Assembly: GCF_900108875.1 (NCBI RefSeq)
Contig: NZ_FNYJ01000003.1
Coordinates: forward strand, 269,969-333,968
Direction: 5' to 3'
DNA: 64,000 nt
Origin: Pseudomonas sp. NFR16
GTDB lineage: Bacteria > Pseudomonadota > Gammaproteobacteria > Pseudomonadales > Pseudomonadaceae
Shown here: positions 48,519 to 63,965 of the stretch, in pieces
Position numbering within the stretch: the first letter of the stretch is position 1
How the letters are laid out: each line of letters begins with the position of its first letter
Position numbers and translations under genes: made by a program
The notes under the pieces: model-generated
Databases searched by the model: none
What the model saw: only the letters and a program-made list of their open reading frames with translations
Told to the model about the DNA's origin: nothing

Positions 48519-49171
48519 GTGTGCAATCAATGCAGATGGGTCTGGACTTCAATCTGGTCGAGGATCTGGTGGCCGGTGTCGACGAAGTCGGTCGCGGTCC
48601 ACTGTGCGGCGCGGTCGTCACGGCTGCTGTCATCCTGGACCCGAAACGCCCGATTCTGGGCCTCAACGACTCGAAAAAACTCACCGAAGCCAAGCGCGAA
48701 AAACTGTTCGATGAGATCTGCGAAAAGGCGTTGTGCTGGCACATTGCACGGGCAGAAGTGGAAGAAATCGACGAGCTCAATATCCTGCACGCCACCATGC
48801 TGGCCATGAAGCGTGCCGTCGAAGGGTTGCTCATCGTGCCTAAACTGGCACTGATCGACGGCAATCGCTGTCCGCAGCTTTCGGTTCCCTGTGCGCCGGT
48901 CATTCAGGGCGACGCCCAGGTCCCGGCCATCGCCGCAGCGTCGATCCTGGCGAAGGTGAGCCGCGACCGCGAGATGGCGAGGATGGAGCTGCTGTATCCC
49001 GGTTACGGCATTGGCGGGCACAAGGGCTATCCTACTCCGGTCCACCTGGAAGCCCTGGCGCGACTGGGACCTACGCCGATTCACCGGCGATCCTTTGCCC
49101 CTGTACGTGCGGCGTACGAGGCGCGGGACATGATGATCGCTACAGGTTTTACCTCGCTGCCGCTGAGTTGA
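48515..49171 (+). CDS. rnhB: Ribonuclease HII
   Basis: Cuts the RNA strand of RNA-DNA hybrids and misincorporated ribonucleotides. The 218-residue protein has the catalytic Asp23-Glu24 in [15 protein letters not shown] and the later conserved aspartates in [10 protein letters not shown], plus the [15 protein letters not shown] motif. The ATG at 48515 overlaps the lpxB stop; a later in-frame ATG (48530, MQMGLDF) is the alternative start. It is the last gene of the tightly packed lpxA-lpxB-rnhB unit; a 225-nt gap then precedes dnaE. Confidence 0.96.
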   Translation: MSVQSMQMGLDFNLVEDLVAGVDEVGRGPLCGAVVTAAVILDPKRPILGLNDSKKLTEAKREKLFDEICEKALCWHIARAEVEEIDELNILHATMLAMKRAVEGLLIVPKLALIDGNRCPQLSVPCAPVIQGDAQVPAIAAASILAKVSRDREMARMELLYPGYGIGGHKGYPTPVHLEALARLGPTPIHRRSFAPVRAAYEARDMMIATGFTSLPLS

Positions 49172-49348
49172 TGCCGGCACCGACGCTGCGCAGCAGCGGC
49201 TTCAATCTGCCGGCCATCCCGACCAGAGGCATTTCAGCAACAGGGATAGCCTCACCGCCCGCCAATGGCGGATACGGGTGCTCCCGTCCACTGCAACACA
49301 CTTCGTACTGCTGACAGGGTCGTTTGGCTTATCGAATGTTTTTCCTGA

Positions 49349-49366
49349 GGCCGGTACAATCCGGCC
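49349..49366 (+). promoter_or_regulatory. Hairpin with an embedded TACAAT upstream of dnaE
   Basis: GGCCGG (49349-49354) and CCGGCC (49361-49366) flank TACAAT (49355-49360), followed by TTCGTTTT. It could be a terminator for the upstream genes or a -10 element; no good -35 is present at 16-18 nt. It lies 31 nt before the dnaE ATG. Confidence 0.45.
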
Positions 49367-49396
49367 TTCGTTTTCTGTGCGCTATTAGGATCACCC

Positions 49397-52300
49397 ATGC
49401 CGGCTTCTTTCGTTCATCTACGCCTGCACACCGAATACTCTCTGGTTGACGGTCTGGTCCGGGTCAAGCCGCTGGTCAAGGCGCTGGCCGGCATGAACAT
49501 GCCTGCGGTAGCGGTGACTGACCAGAACAACCTGTGCTCGCTGGTCAAATTCTATAAAGCGGCCATGGGCGCGGGAATCAAGCCGATCTGTGGCGCTGAC
49601 ATCTGGCTCGCGGGTCGTGATCGCGATGCGCCGCTCAGCCGCCTCAGCCTGCTCGTGATGAACCCGAAAGGCTACCTGAACCTGACCGAGCTGATCTCGC
49701 GCGGATTCATGGATGGTCAGCGTAACGGTCTGGTGGTGATCGAGCGCGAGTGGGTCGCCGAAGCCAGCGAAGGCTTGATTGCCTTGTCGGCGGCCAAAGA
49801 AGGCGAAATCGGCATGGCCTTGCTGGGCGGTAATCCGGCTGAGGCTGATCACCTGCTTAAAGAATGGATGACCGTTTTCCCGGACCGTTTTTATATCGAG
49901 GTCCAGCGCACCAACCGTATCAACGATGAAGAGCACCTGCACGCCGCCGTCGCCCTGGCCGACCGGCACGGCGCGCCACTGGTGGCGACCAACGATGTGC
50001 GCTTCATCAAGCAGGAAGATTTCGAAGCACACGAGACGCGCGTCTGCATCGGTGAAGGCCGGGCGCTGGACGACCCGCGTCGTTCGCACAATTACAGCGA
50101 TCAGCAATACCTCAAAAGCGCCGAGGAGATGGCTGAGCTGTTCAGCGATCTGCCGGACGCGCTGGCCAACACGGTCGAGATCGCCAAGCGCTGCAACATC
50201 GAGGTGAAGCTGGGCAAACACTTCCTGCCCAACTTCCCGATCCCCGATGGCCTCACCATCGACGAGTATTTCCGCAAAGTGTCGTTCGAAGGCCTCGAGG
50301 AGCGCCTCGCGGTGCTGTGGCCCAAGGAAACCACACCCGACTATGAAGCCAAGCGACAGGTGTATGTCGACCGTCTGAATTTCGAACTGGATATCATCAT
50401 CCAGATGGGATTCCCCGGTTACTTCCTGATCGTGATGGACTTCATCCAGTGGGCCAAGAATAACGGCGTGCCGGTGGGGCCGGGCCGCGGGTCGGGTGCC
50501 GGTTCGCTGGTTGCCTACGTGCAGAAGATCACTGACCTGGACCCGTTGCAATATGACCTGCTGTTCGAACGGTTCCTGAACCCCGAGCGGGTATCGATGC
50601 CCGACTTCGACGTCGACTTCTGCATGGACGGCCGCGACCGGGTGATCGAGTACGTGGCCGATAAATACGGCCGCAATGCGGTGAGCCAGATCATTACCTT
50701 CGGTTCGATGGCGGCCAAGGCGGTGGTGCGCGACGTGGCGCGGGCGCAGGGCAAGTCATTCGGCCTGGCGGATCGTCTGTCGAAGATGATCCCGTTCGAA
50801 GTCGGCATGACCCTGGAAAAGGCCTACGAACAGGAAGAAATCCTGCGTGACTTCCTCAAGAACGACGAGGAAGGCGCTGAAATCTGGGAGATGGCGCGCA
50901 AGCTCGAAGGCGTAGTGCGTAACGTCGGCAAGCACGCCGGTGGCGTGGTTATCGCGCCGACCAAACTCACCGACTTCGCGGCCATTTATTGCGACGAAGA
51001 GGGCAGCGGTCTGGTGACCCAGTTCGACAAGGATGACGTCGAAGCTGCCGGGTTGGTGAAGTTCGACTTCCTCGGCCTGCGCACCCTGACGATCATCGAT
51101 TGGGCGATGAAAACCATCAACCGCGACCGCGCCAAGGTGGGCGAGGAGCCGCTGGACATCGCGTTCATCCCGCTGGACGACGCGCCGACCTACGACCTGT
51201 TGCAGAAAGCCGAAACCACGGCGGTGTTCCAGCTCGAATCCCGCGGCATGAAGGAGCTGATCAAAAAGCTCAAGCCCGACTGCCTTGAAGACCTCATCGC
51301 ACTGGTGGCACTGTTTCGCCCGGGCCCGTTGCAATCGGGCATGGTGGATGACTTCATCAACCGCAAACACGGCCGGGCCGAGCTGTCGTACCCGCACGTC
51401 GACTACCAGTACGACGGGCTCAAGCCGGTATTGGCGCCGACCTACGGCATCATCCTGTATCAGGAACAGGTGATGCAGATCGCTCAGGTCATGGCCGGTT
51501 ACACCCTGGGCGGTGCGGACATGCTGCGTCGCGCCATGGGCAAGAAGAAGCCCGAGGAGATGGCCAAGCAGCGCGGCGGCTTTATCGAAGGCTGCAAGAC
51601 CAATAACATCGACCCGGACCTTGCCGGTAACATTTTCGACCTTGTTGAGAAATTCGCCGGTTACGGCTTCAACAAGTCCCACTCCGCGGCATACGGGCTG
51701 GTTTCGTACCAGACCGCGTGGCTGAAGAGGCACTATCCGGCGCCGTTCATGGCCGCCGTGTTGTCGGCGGACATGCACAACACCGACAAGGTCGTGACCT
51801 TGATCGAAGAAGTGCGGACCATGAAGCTGCGCCTGGACGCGCCGGATGTGAACAACTCGGAATTCAAGTTCACCGTGAACGACGAAGGCCGCATTGTCTA
51901 CGGCCTCGGCGCCATCAAGGGCGTCGGCGAGGGGCCGGTCGAGGCGATCACCGAAGCGCGTCAGGCGGGCCCGTTCAAGGACCTGTTCGACTTCTGTGCG
52001 CGCATCGACCTCAAGCGCGTCAACAAACGCACCTTGGGCGGCCTGATCAGCAGCGGCGCGCTGGACCGTCTGGGCCCGTTCTTCTTTGAGGAGCCCAAAC
52101 AGTATCAAGCCAACATCGACCGCAACCGCGGCGTCCTGCTGGCGGCTCTGGAAGAAGCGATCCAGGCCGCCGAGCAGACCGCGCGCAGTCACGACAGCGG
52201 TCATGCCGATCTGTTTGGCGGTTTGTTCGTCGAAGCGGACGCCGATGTTTATGCGAACCATCGCAATGCCAAGGAGGTCACTCTCAAGGAGCGCCTTCGC

Positions 52301-52918
52301 GGCGAAAAGGAAACGCTGGGCCTGTACCTCACGGGGCATCCGATCGACGAATACGAAGGTGAGATCAGACGGTTCGCCCGTCAGCGTATCGTCGATCTGA
52401 AACCGGCGCGGGACACTCAGACCGTGGCGGGGCTGATCATCGCGCTGCGCGTGATGAAGAACAAAAAGGGCGACAAGATGGGTTTCATCACCCTTGATGA
52501 CCGCTCCGGACGCATCGAAGCGTCGCTGTTCGCCGATGCGTTCCATTCGGCCCAGTCGCTGCTGCAGACCGACGCGATGGTGGTGGTGGAGGGGGAAGTC
52601 AGCTCCGATGATTTCTCCGGCGGCCTGCGTTTGCGTGCCAAACGGGTGATGAGCCTGGAAGAGGCGCGTACGGGGCTGGCCGAAAGTTTGCGTCTGACCG
52701 TGCATAGCGAAGCGCTCAAGGGCGATCGTCTACGCTGGCTGGGCGACCTGTGCAGGAAGCACCGGGGAGCGTGTCCGATCACGCTCGATTACACCGGGCA
52801 GGAGGCCAAGGCGTTGTTGCAGTTTGGCGAAGCGTGGCGGATCGATCCCGCAGACAGCCTGATTCAGGCCCTGCGTGACCAGTTCGGACGAGAGAACGTC
52901 TTCCTGCAGTATCGCTGA
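49397..52918 (+). CDS. dnaE: DNA polymerase III subunit alpha
   Basis: Replicative polymerase. 1173 residues with the expected PHP domain (N-terminal [12 protein letters not shown], about 7-18), the polymerase core with catalytic aspartates in [13 protein letters not shown] (about 403-412) and a third acid near LVKFDFLGL (about 555), tandem helix-hairpin-helix and an OB-fold near residues 1000-1080 ([21 protein letters not shown]). No N-terminal exonuclease domain is present, so this is DnaE1. ATG at 49397. It follows rnhB and precedes accA. Confidence 0.98.
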   Translation: MPASFVHLRLHTEYSLVDGLVRVKPLVKALAGMNMPAVAVTDQNNLCSLVKFYKAAMGAGIKPICGADIWLAGRDRDAPLSRLSLLVMNPKGYLNLTELISRGFMDGQRNGLVVIEREWVAEASEGLIALSAAKEGEIGMALLGGNPAEADHLLKEWMTVFPDRFYIEVQRTNRINDEEHLHAAVALADRHGAPLVATNDVRFIKQEDFEAHETRVCIGEGRALDDPRRSHNYSDQQYLKSAEEMAELFSDLPDALANTVEIAKRCNIEVKLGKHFLPNFPIPDGLTIDEYFRKVSFEGLEERLAVLWPKETTPDYEAKRQVYVDRLNFELDIIIQMGFPGYFLIVMDFIQWAKNNGVPVGPGRGSGAGSLVAYVQKITDLDPLQYDLLFERFLNPERVSMPDFDVDFCMDGRDRVIEYVADKYGRNAVSQIITFGSMAAKAVVRDVARAQGKSFGLADRLSKMIPFEVGMTLEKAYEQEEILRDFLKNDEEGAEIWEMARKLEGVVRNVGKHAGGVVIAPTKLTDFAAIYCDEEGSGLVTQFDKDDVEAAGLVKFDFLGLRTLTIIDWAMKTINRDRAKVGEEPLDIAFIPLDDAPTYDLLQKAETTAVFQLESRGMKELIKKLKPDCLEDLIALVALFRPGPLQSGMVDDFINRKHGRAELSYPHVDYQYDGLKPVLAPTYGIILYQEQVMQIAQVMAGYTLGGADMLRRAMGKKKPEEMAKQRGGFIEGCKTNNIDPDLAGNIFDLVEKFAGYGFNKSHSAAYGLVSYQTAWLKRHYPAPFMAAVLSADMHNTDKVVTLIEEVRTMKLRLDAPDVNNSEFKFTVNDEGRIVYGLGAIKGVGEGPVEAITEARQAGPFKDLFDFCARIDLKRVNKRTLGGLISSGALDRLGPFFFEEPKQYQANIDRNRGVLLAALEEAIQAAEQTARSHDSGHADLFGGLFVEADADVYANHRNAKEVTLKERLRGEKETLGLYLTGHPIDEYEGEIRRFARQRIVDLKPARDTQTVAGLIIALRVMKNKKGDKMGFITLDDRSGRIEASLFADAFHSAQSLLQTDAMVVVEGEVSSDDFSGGLRLRAKRVMSLEEARTGLAESLRLTVHSEALKGDRLRWLGDLCRKHRGACPITLDYTGQEAKALLQFGEAWRIDPADSLIQALRDQFGRENVFLQYR

Positions 52919-53033
52919 ACGCTGATCAGCTCAGAATTTTTTAAACTCGACCGAAAGGCGCCTGCTCCTTTAAGGTATGGCGCTTACGGATCAACCGGCC
53001 GGCCTCTTGGCCGTCGACCCAAGACGGATGCCT

Positions 53034-53981
53034 ATGAACCCGAATTTTCTGGATTTCGAACAGCCGATTGCTGACCTGCAAGCCAAGATTGAAGAGCTGC
53101 GTCTGGTAGGCAATGACAACTCGCTGAACATCGGCGACGAAATCTCTCGACTGCAAGAGAAGAGCAATACGCTCACCGAAAGCATTTTCGGCAACCTGAC
53201 CAGTTGGCAGATCGCGCGCATGGCGCGTCATCCGCGTCGTCCGTACACGCTGGATTACATCGAACACATCTTCACCGAGTTTGACGAGTTGCATGGCGAT
53301 CGCCACTTCTCCGACGACGCGGCAATCGTCGGCGGCATTGCTCGCCTCGACGATCAGCCTGTGATGGTGATCGGTCATCAGAAAGGCCGCGAAGTGCGCG
53401 AGAAGGTTCGCCGCAACTTCGGCATGCCGCGTCCGGAAGGCTACCGCAAGGCCTGCCGTTTGATGGAAATGGCCGAGCGCTTCAAGATGCCGATCCTGAC
53501 CTTCATCGACACGCCGGGCGCCTATCCGGGCATCGACGCTGAAGAACGCAACCAGAGCGAAGCGATTGCCTGGAACCTGCGCGTCATGGCCCGCCTGAAG
53601 ACTCCGATCATTGCCACCGTCATCGGTGAAGGTGGTTCAGGCGGCGCGCTGGCGATTGGTGTCTGCGACCAGTTGAACATGCTGCAATATTCCACTTACG
53701 CGGTGATCTCGCCGGAAGGCTGCGCCTCGATCCTGTGGAAAACGGCCGAGAAGGCGCCGGATGCCGCTGAAGCGATGGGCATTACCGCCGAGCGTTTGAA
53801 AGGGTTGGGTATCGTTGACAAGGTGATCAACGAGCCATTGGGTGGCGCACATCGTGATCCGGCCGCCGCCGCTGCATCGATTCGTGAAGAGTTGAGCAGT
53901 CAGTTGGCAATGCTCAAGAAATTCGGTAACGATGAGCTGTTGGCTCGCCGCTACGAGCGCCTGATGAGTTACGGCGTATAA
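53034..53981 (+). CDS. accA: Acetyl-CoA carboxylase carboxyltransferase subunit alpha
   Basis: Alpha half of the carboxyltransferase that makes malonyl-CoA (with AccD). The 315-residue protein begins [21 protein letters not shown] and has [40 protein letters not shown] and [18 protein letters not shown] with the oxyanion glycines. The ATG at 53034 is used; an in-frame ATG at 52977 is leader. It precedes tilS, which starts 46 nt after. Confidence 0.97.
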   Translation: MNPNFLDFEQPIADLQAKIEELRLVGNDNSLNIGDEISRLQEKSNTLTESIFGNLTSWQIARMARHPRRPYTLDYIEHIFTEFDELHGDRHFSDDAAIVGGIARLDDQPVMVIGHQKGREVREKVRRNFGMPRPEGYRKACRLMEMAERFKMPILTFIDTPGAYPGIDAEERNQSEAIAWNLRVMARLKTPIIATVIGEGGSGGALAIGVCDQLNMLQYSTYAVISPEGCASILWKTAEKAPDAAEAMGITAERLKGLGIVDKVINEPLGGAHRDPAAAAASIREELSSQLAMLKKFGNDELLARRYERLMSYGV

Positions 53982-54027
53982 CCGGAGTCTTTTTCTGAGG
54001 TCCGGCCAGCTTGAAAGGTTGACCCGC

Positions 54028-55362
54028 ATGACCAAGCCGGACATCAAGAAAGACTTATCCAAGCGTCTGCTGTCGCGCCTGTCCCCCTGGCGCGACGCAG
54101 CGGCCTGGCGCATCGCCTTCTCCGGTGGTCTGGATTCCACCGTCCTGCTGCATCTGCTGTCGGATCTCTCGAAACAACAGCGCCTTCCCCCTTTGATTGC
54201 CATTCACGTTCATCACGGCCTGCAGGCTGTGGCCAAGTCCTGGCCGGGACATTGTCGTCAGGTCTGTCAGATTCTGGGCGTACCGTTGCAGGTCATCGAC
54301 GTTACCGTGAAGCCCGGCGCGAGCCTCGAGCAAGCCGCGCGCAATGCCCGTTATGACGCTTTTAATGACGTCCTTGAGCGTGGCGAAGTGCTGCTCACTG
54401 CGCAGCACCGCGATGATCAAGCTGAAACGCTGATGTTCCGGTTGTTGCGCGGCGCAGGCGTGCGTGGTCTGGCGGCGATGCCTGAGGCACGAATCGTCGG
54501 GGAGGGTCGACTGTTTCGTCCGTTGCTCGAGGAGTCCAGAACAACGCTGGAAGCGTATGCCCGGGAGCAGGGTCTGAGCTGGATCGAGGACCCGAGCAAT
54601 CATGACAGCCGCTTTTCACGCAACTACCTGCGCAATCACGTGATGCCCATGCTGACGGCGCGTTGGCCGCAGGCCGTGGCCAGTATGACCCGCAGCGCTG
54701 CACATCTGGCTGAGGCGCAGGCGTTGCTGGTCGAGCTGGCGCAGCAGGATCTGGCTCAGGCCGAAACGCCGTGTCCGTGGCCGTGGCTGGATCTGCCGTC
54801 GCTGGAACTGGGGCCGCTGGAGATGTTATCGGACGCCAGGCAGCGCAATGCCTTACGCCACTGGCTGACACCTCTGACCCGTTTACCGGATACCGATCAC
54901 TGGGCAGGCTGGGATTCGTTGCGTGATGCAGGCCCTGACGGCCGTCCGATCTGGCGCCTCGCTGACGGTCAGGTGCATCGCGCCGAGGGGCGGATCTGGT
55001 GGTTGTCCGGGATCTGGCTCAAGGATGTCGCCGGCTCGCAGCACTGGTCGCTGTCCTCTCAGCCGCTGGCGCTGCCCGGCAACGGCATGTTGCAGATCGT
55101 CGGTTCGGCACCCGTTGGCGGCTTGCACGTCCACTATCGGCAGGGCGGAGAGACCTTCGATGTGCCCGACCGTGGGCGCCGGGATCTCAAGCGTCTGCTC
55201 AACGAAAAAGGCGTACCGGTTTTTTTGCGCGGCCGATTGCCGCTGCTCTATCGCGGTGAGCAATTATTGGCCGTGGCCAACTTGCCCGGACTGGACGCCG
55301 GGCCCCGTGGCGACTGGCGATTGCACTGGCAGCCACCGACGAATGACCAAAGTTTGAGCTGA
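54028..55362 (+). CDS. tilS: tRNA(Ile)-lysidine synthetase TilS
   Basis: ATP-dependent formation of lysidine at C34 of tRNA-Ile(CAU). The 444-residue protein has the PP-loop SGGLDST at 32-38, HVHHGLQA, TAQHRDDQAETLMFRL and RPLLEESR, plus the C-terminal TilS domains. The ATG at 54028 follows GAAAGG; a TTG at 54019 is the alternative. It lies immediately upstream of the pyrG leader. Confidence 0.96.
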   Translation: MTKPDIKKDLSKRLLSRLSPWRDAAAWRIAFSGGLDSTVLLHLLSDLSKQQRLPPLIAIHVHHGLQAVAKSWPGHCRQVCQILGVPLQVIDVTVKPGASLEQAARNARYDAFNDVLERGEVLLTAQHRDDQAETLMFRLLRGAGVRGLAAMPEARIVGEGRLFRPLLEESRTTLEAYAREQGLSWIEDPSNHDSRFSRNYLRNHVMPMLTARWPQAVASMTRSAAHLAEAQALLVELAQQDLAQAETPCPWPWLDLPSLELGPLEMLSDARQRNALRHWLTPLTRLPDTDHWAGWDSLRDAGPDGRPIWRLADGQVHRAEGRIWWLSGIWLKDVAGSQHWSLSSQPLALPGNGMLQIVGSAPVGGLHVHYRQGGETFDVPDRGRRDLKRLLNEKGVPVFLRGRLPLLYRGEQLLAVANLPGLDAGPRGDWRLHWQPPTNDQSLS

Positions 55363-55382
55363 AAGGGCGTTTCCGGTAGACT
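55354..55382 (+). promoter_or_regulatory. Sigma-70-like promoter for pyrG
   Basis: TTGAGC (55354-55359) and TAGACT (55377-55382) are separated by exactly 17 nt. The -35 overlaps the end of tilS. Transcription from here would begin near 55389 and give a leader of about 245 nt before the pyrG ATG. Confidence 0.55.
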
Positions 55383-57265
<1,883 letters not shown>

Positions 57266-57268
57266 TAG

Positions 57269-58138
<870 letters not shown>

Positions 58139-58187
58139 AAACCCGCTTCACCGGCGCCGAGCCCTCCGGTAGAGTGCCGTTCGTTAT

Positions 58188-58211
58188 TTTCCCGACCAAT
58201 GGATCGGGAAA
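58188..58211 (+). terminator. Hairpin, possible terminator after kdsA
   Basis: TTTCCCGA (58188-58195) and TCGGGAAA (58204-58211) form an 8-bp stem followed by TTTGTCGTTTT. It is 50 nt after the kdsA stop and about 100 nt before eno. Confidence 0.5.
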
Positions 58212-58243
58212 TTTGTCGTTTTGGGGCCTGCCCGTTGTCCTAG

Positions 58244-59596
<1,353 letters not shown>

Positions 59597-59674
59597 GTGC
59601 AAGATGGTAAAAAGGCAGCAGGCGCTGTAGGGCGTTTCGCGTAAATCGCGACGTGTCCTGATGTCCTGATCCAC

Positions 59675-59696
59675 GAGCCCGGTGACCGCCGGGCTC
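59675..59696 (+). terminator. Hairpin after eno
   Basis: GAGCCCGG (59675-59682) and CCGGGCTC (59689-59696) form an 8-bp stem. The downstream T-content (TTGGG) is poor, so a weak terminator or a processing hairpin is likely. Confidence 0.5.
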
Positions 59697-59754
59697 TTGG
59701 GCATTTGAATTGGTCGATTTTGCTGTCTTCTTCACCGGGTATCAGATATTCATA

Positions 59755-60033
59755 ATGCGCAGTCCTAACTGGTTGTTCCTCGTTCTGCTTTTGCTGCTCG
59801 CTGGTCTGCAATATCGCCTGTGGGTGGGTAATGGCAGTCTTGCGCAGGTGGCCAGTCTGACTCAGCAAATCGCCGATCAACATGCCGAAAACGAAGCTTT
59901 GCTGGAGCGCAACCGGGTCATGGACGCGGAAGTGCTGGAGCTGAAAAAAGGCCTGGAGACCGTTGAAGAACGTGCCCGCCACGAGCTGGGCATGGTCAAG
60001 GACGGCGAGACCCTTTATCAGTTGGCACAGTGA
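59755..60033 (+). CDS. ftsB: Cell division protein FtsB
   Basis: Small bitopic divisome protein that pairs with FtsL and FtsQ. The 92-residue protein has one membrane helix (about 5-21, NWLFLVLLLLLAGLQYRLW), then a coiled coil (about 28-70) and a short periplasmic tail ending GETLYQLAQ. The ATG at 59755 is used; an in-frame GTG at 59710 lies in the eno downstream region. ispD starts 10 nt after it (ATG 60044). Confidence 0.95.
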   Translation: MRSPNWLFLVLLLLLAGLQYRLWVGNGSLAQVASLTQQIADQHAENEALLERNRVMDAEVLELKKGLETVEERARHELGMVKDGETLYQLAQ

Positions 60034-60043
60034 TGTTGGCGTG

Positions 60044-60754
60044 ATGACTCAATCCCTTCCTGCCTTCTGGGCAGTGATTCCCGCAGCGGGCGTTGGCGCA
60101 CGCATGGCGGCAGACCGTCCCAAGCAGTATCTGCAACTGGGCGGCCTCACGATTCTTGAACACAGCCTGCTTTGCTTTCTCGATCATCCCCGGCTCAAGG
60201 GCCTGGTGATCAGTCTGGCTGTGGATGATCCTTATTGGCCTACCTTGCCTTGCGCGCTGGATTCCCGGATACAGCCAGTCGCTGGCGGCAAGGAGCGTGC
60301 GGATTCGGTGCTCAACGCGCTGCTTCATCTGCACGCCAGTGGCGCCGATGACAATGACTGGGTCCTGGTGCACGATGCCGCGCGACCGAATCTGGCGCGC
60401 TCGGATCTCGACCGTCTACTGGCGGAGCTGGCGGACGATCCGGTCGGCGGGTTGCTCGCCGTTCCGGCCAAAGACACCCTCAAACGCGCCGACGCCAGTG
60501 GTCGAGTGGCGGAAACGGTGGATCGCAGCTTCATATGGCAGGCCTACACGCCGCAGATGTTCAGACTTGGCGCGTTGCATCGCGCGCTGGCCGACGGGCT
60601 TGTCTCGAATGTGTCGATCACCGACGAAGCCTCGGCGATCGAGTGGGCAGGCCACTCGCCGCGCCTTATCGAAGGCCGTGCGGACAACATCAAAGTCACC
60701 CGGCCGGAGGACCTGGAATGGCTGCGTCAGCGGCGGGGTGATTTTTCCCGCTGA
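60044..60754 (+). CDS. ispD: 2-C-methyl-D-erythritol 4-phosphate cytidylyltransferase
   Basis: Forms CDP-ME from MEP and CTP (third step of the MEP route). The 236-residue protein has the CTP-binding signature VIPAAGVGARMAADRPKQYLQL at about 11-32, VHDAARPNL and the C-terminal NIKVTRPEDL. The ATG at 60044 is used; the GTG at 60041 adds one residue. It follows ftsB. In E. coli ispF is adjacent; here the gfnR-adhC-fghA cassette separates them. Confidence 0.97.
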   Translation: MTQSLPAFWAVIPAAGVGARMAADRPKQYLQLGGLTILEHSLLCFLDHPRLKGLVISLAVDDPYWPTLPCALDSRIQPVAGGKERADSVLNALLHLHASGADDNDWVLVHDAARPNLARSDLDRLLAELADDPVGGLLAVPAKDTLKRADASGRVAETVDRSFIWQAYTPQMFRLGALHRALADGLVSNVSITDEASAIEWAGHSPRLIEGRADNIKVTRPEDLEWLRQRRGDFSR

Positions 60755-60857
60755 TCGGGCCCTTGGTTGTTGCGGGTTGTATGCGCAGATTTCTGTGGAG
60801 CGTGCTTGTCACGCGACGCCGACCCGAGCCATGCTCGTACAACGTTCGCGTAGCGCT

Positions 60858-61751
60858 TCATCGATATTCCGGCCGCAACGCCAATCCCGTCTTCAGATAA
60901 TCCACCAGCTTTCTCACCTTCGGCGACAGGTGCCGCTGCTGCGGGTATAGCGCCCACACCGCGGTGCTCGGCGGCTGATGAGCATCGAGCAGCGAGATCA
61001 ATGCGCCGCTCTTGAGGTGTTCGAGCACGTAGTAATCCGGCAGCTGACACAGCCCGACCCCTTGCAACGCCGCGTCTAGCACCGCCTGCCCACTGTTGCA
61101 ACGCCAGTTTCCCTGCACACGTTGAGAAAACTCGCGGCCGTTCTGCTGCAATAACCAACTGTCCGAACTGCCGATGAGGCAGTTATGCCGAGTCAATTCC
61201 GACACGCTGTGCGGTCGTCCATAACGTTCGAGATATGACGGCGAGGCGCAGAAATACATTCGTCTCGGCGCAAGACGCGTCGCCACCAGTCTGGATTCCT
61301 GCAACCGGCCCAGCCTGATTGCCAGGTCCATGCCTTCATGCAGGAGGTCCAGCGTGTTGTTGGTCAGCTCGATGTCCACGCGTAATTGAGGGTGCTCATC
61401 CATGAAGCGCGTCACCAGCGGCGTGATGAAGCGCTCGCCGTAGGCCACCGCGCAGGTCATGCGCAACAGGCCCTTTGGCTCGCTGGTCAAGTCGCTCACG
61501 GCGCGCAACGCCTCCTCCCGGCCATCCTGCAGGCGCTGGCAGTGGTGGAGAAAGGTTTGTCCCGCTTCCGTCAGTGCGACCTTTCGGGTGCTGCGGTATA
61601 GCAGACGCGTCTGAAGACGTTCCTCAAGGCGGGCAATTTGCCGACTGACATGGGACGACGACACGCCCAGACGTTCTGCCGCTGCCGTGAATTGCCCGCA
61701 TTCGGCAACGGCGACGAATTCGTCCAGTCCTTCCCAACGATTGGCGAACAT
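60858..61751 (-). CDS. gfnR: LysR-family regulator, probable GfnR (formaldehyde detoxification)
   Basis: A 297-residue LTTR. The N-terminal winged helix-turn-helix is at about 7-66 (FTAAAERLGVSSSHVSRQIARLE), the rest is the effector-binding domain (about 95-295). It is divergent from adhC-fghA, and I recall its orthologue being named GfnR in P. aeruginosa as regulator of glutathione-dependent formaldehyde neutralisation. That name rests on context and memory. Its 3' end converges on ispD across a 103-nt gap. Confidence 0.85.
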   Translation of the reverse strand: MFANRWEGLDEFVAVAECGQFTAAAERLGVSSSHVSRQIARLEERLQTRLLYRSTRKVALTEAGQTFLHHCQRLQDGREEALRAVSDLTSEPKGLLRMTCAVAYGERFITPLVTRFMDEHPQLRVDIELTNNTLDLLHEGMDLAIRLGRLQESRLVATRLAPRRMYFCASPSYLERYGRPHSVSELTRHNCLIGSSDSWLLQQNGREFSQRVQGNWRCNSGQAVLDAALQGVGLCQLPDYYVLEHLKSGALISLLDAHQPPSTAVWALYPQQRHLSPKVRKLVDYLKTGLALRPEYR

Positions 61752-62967
<1,216 letters not shown>

Positions 62968-62977
62968 GTAGCAGCCC

Positions 62978-63040
62978 CAAGCTGCAAGCTGCAAGCCCCA
63001 AGAGAGCACGCCATTGTGCCGACTTGCGGCCTGCGGTTTG
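62978..63040. repeat. Imperfect inverted repeat ahead of fghA
   Basis: CAAGCTGCAAGCTGCAAG (62978-62995) and CTTGCGGCCTGCGGTTTG (63023-63040) pair over 18 positions, with most mismatches being G-U type in RNA. It has a heptanucleotide CTGCAAG repeat and lies between adhC and fghA, ending 28 nt before the fghA ATG. It is a known type of Pseudomonas intergenic repeat by appearance, distinct from the REP types. Confidence 0.6.
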
Positions 63041-63067
63041 AAGTGTGTGGCTGGGAGGAACGATCCC

Positions 63068-63913
63068 ATGAGTCTGGAAAACATCTCGTGCCAGAAAAGC
63101 TTCGGCGGCTGGCACAAACGTTACAAACATCACTCCGACGTGCTGGGTTGCGACATGGTGTTTGCGGTCTACCTGCCTCCCCAGGCAGAGCAGGGCGGCA
63201 AGCTTCCTGTGGTTTACTGGTTGTCAGGCCTGACCTGCACCGATGAAAACTTCATGCAGAAGGCTGGCGCGCAACGTATTGCGGCCGAGCTTGGGGTCAT
63301 CATCGTGGCGCCGGACACCAGTCCGCGTGGCGCCGATGTGCCGGGTGATCCGGACAATGCCTATGATTTCGGTCTGGGCGCCGGTTTTTACCTGAATGCC
63401 ACACAGCAACCCTGGGCGCGGCATTATCGCATGTACGATTATGTGGTCAGCGAACTGCCTGCCCTGATCGAGGCGCACTTTCCGGCCTCGGACAAACGCA
63501 GCATCAGCGGCCATTCGATGGGCGGTCACGGCGCGCTGGTCTGTGCGTTGCGCAACCCGGGACGCTATCAGTCGGTATCTGCGTTTTCGCCGATCAGCAA
63601 TCCCATGGATTGCCCATGGGGTCAGAAAGCGTTCTCGCGTTATCTGGGCGAAGACCGTTCGCGCTGGCGCGAGTGGGATGCCAGCGTGCTGATCGCAGAG
63701 GCCACCGAACGTCTGCCTTTGCTGGTGGATCAGGGTGATCGCGACGACTTCCTCGCCAATCAGCTCAAGCCCGAAGCGCTGGTGCAGGCCGCGAAGGCGG
63801 TCGGCCATCCGCTGGAGTTGCGCATGCAGCCCGGCTACGACCACAGCTACTACTTCATCGCCAGCTTCATCGAGGATCATCTGCGACATCATGCGCGTGC
63901 GTTGGCGGGCTAA
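63068..63913 (+). CDS. fghA: S-formylglutathione hydrolase
   Basis: Hydrolyses S-formylglutathione to formate and glutathione, completing formaldehyde detoxification. The 281-residue alpha/beta-hydrolase has the nucleophile Ser150 in [12 protein letters not shown] and a catalytic His in the YDHSYYF segment (about 257-263), with the [11 protein letters not shown] block. The ATG at 63068 follows GGGAGGAA; the upstream frame start at 63014 is leader. It forms an operon with adhC across a 100-nt gap carrying an inverted repeat. Confidence 0.96.
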   Translation: MSLENISCQKSFGGWHKRYKHHSDVLGCDMVFAVYLPPQAEQGGKLPVVYWLSGLTCTDENFMQKAGAQRIAAELGVIIVAPDTSPRGADVPGDPDNAYDFGLGAGFYLNATQQPWARHYRMYDYVVSELPALIEAHFPASDKRSISGHSMGGHGALVCALRNPGRYQSVSAFSPISNPMDCPWGQKAFSRYLGEDRSRWREWDASVLIAEATERLPLLVDQGDRDDFLANQLKPEALVQAAKAVGHPLELRMQPGYDHSYYFIASFIEDHLRHHARALAG

Positions 63914-63937
63914 TGTCCGACAAAGTAGGTAGAATCA

Positions 63938-63965
63938 CGCCCTGACTTTTTCAGGGCGTTTTTTT
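63938..63965 (+). terminator. Intrinsic terminator after fghA, abutting ispF
   Basis: CGCCCTGA (63938-63945) and TCAGGGCG (63951-63958) form a perfect 8-bp stem with loop CTTTT, followed by seven T (63959-63965). The T-run is immediately followed by the ispF ATG. A TAGAAT at 63930-63935 just before the stem could be a -10 element. Confidence 0.85.

Noticed and set aside
50756..52705. 649-codon minus-strand frame opposite dnaE
   Set aside because: Codon-bias shadow; no ribosome site or domain.
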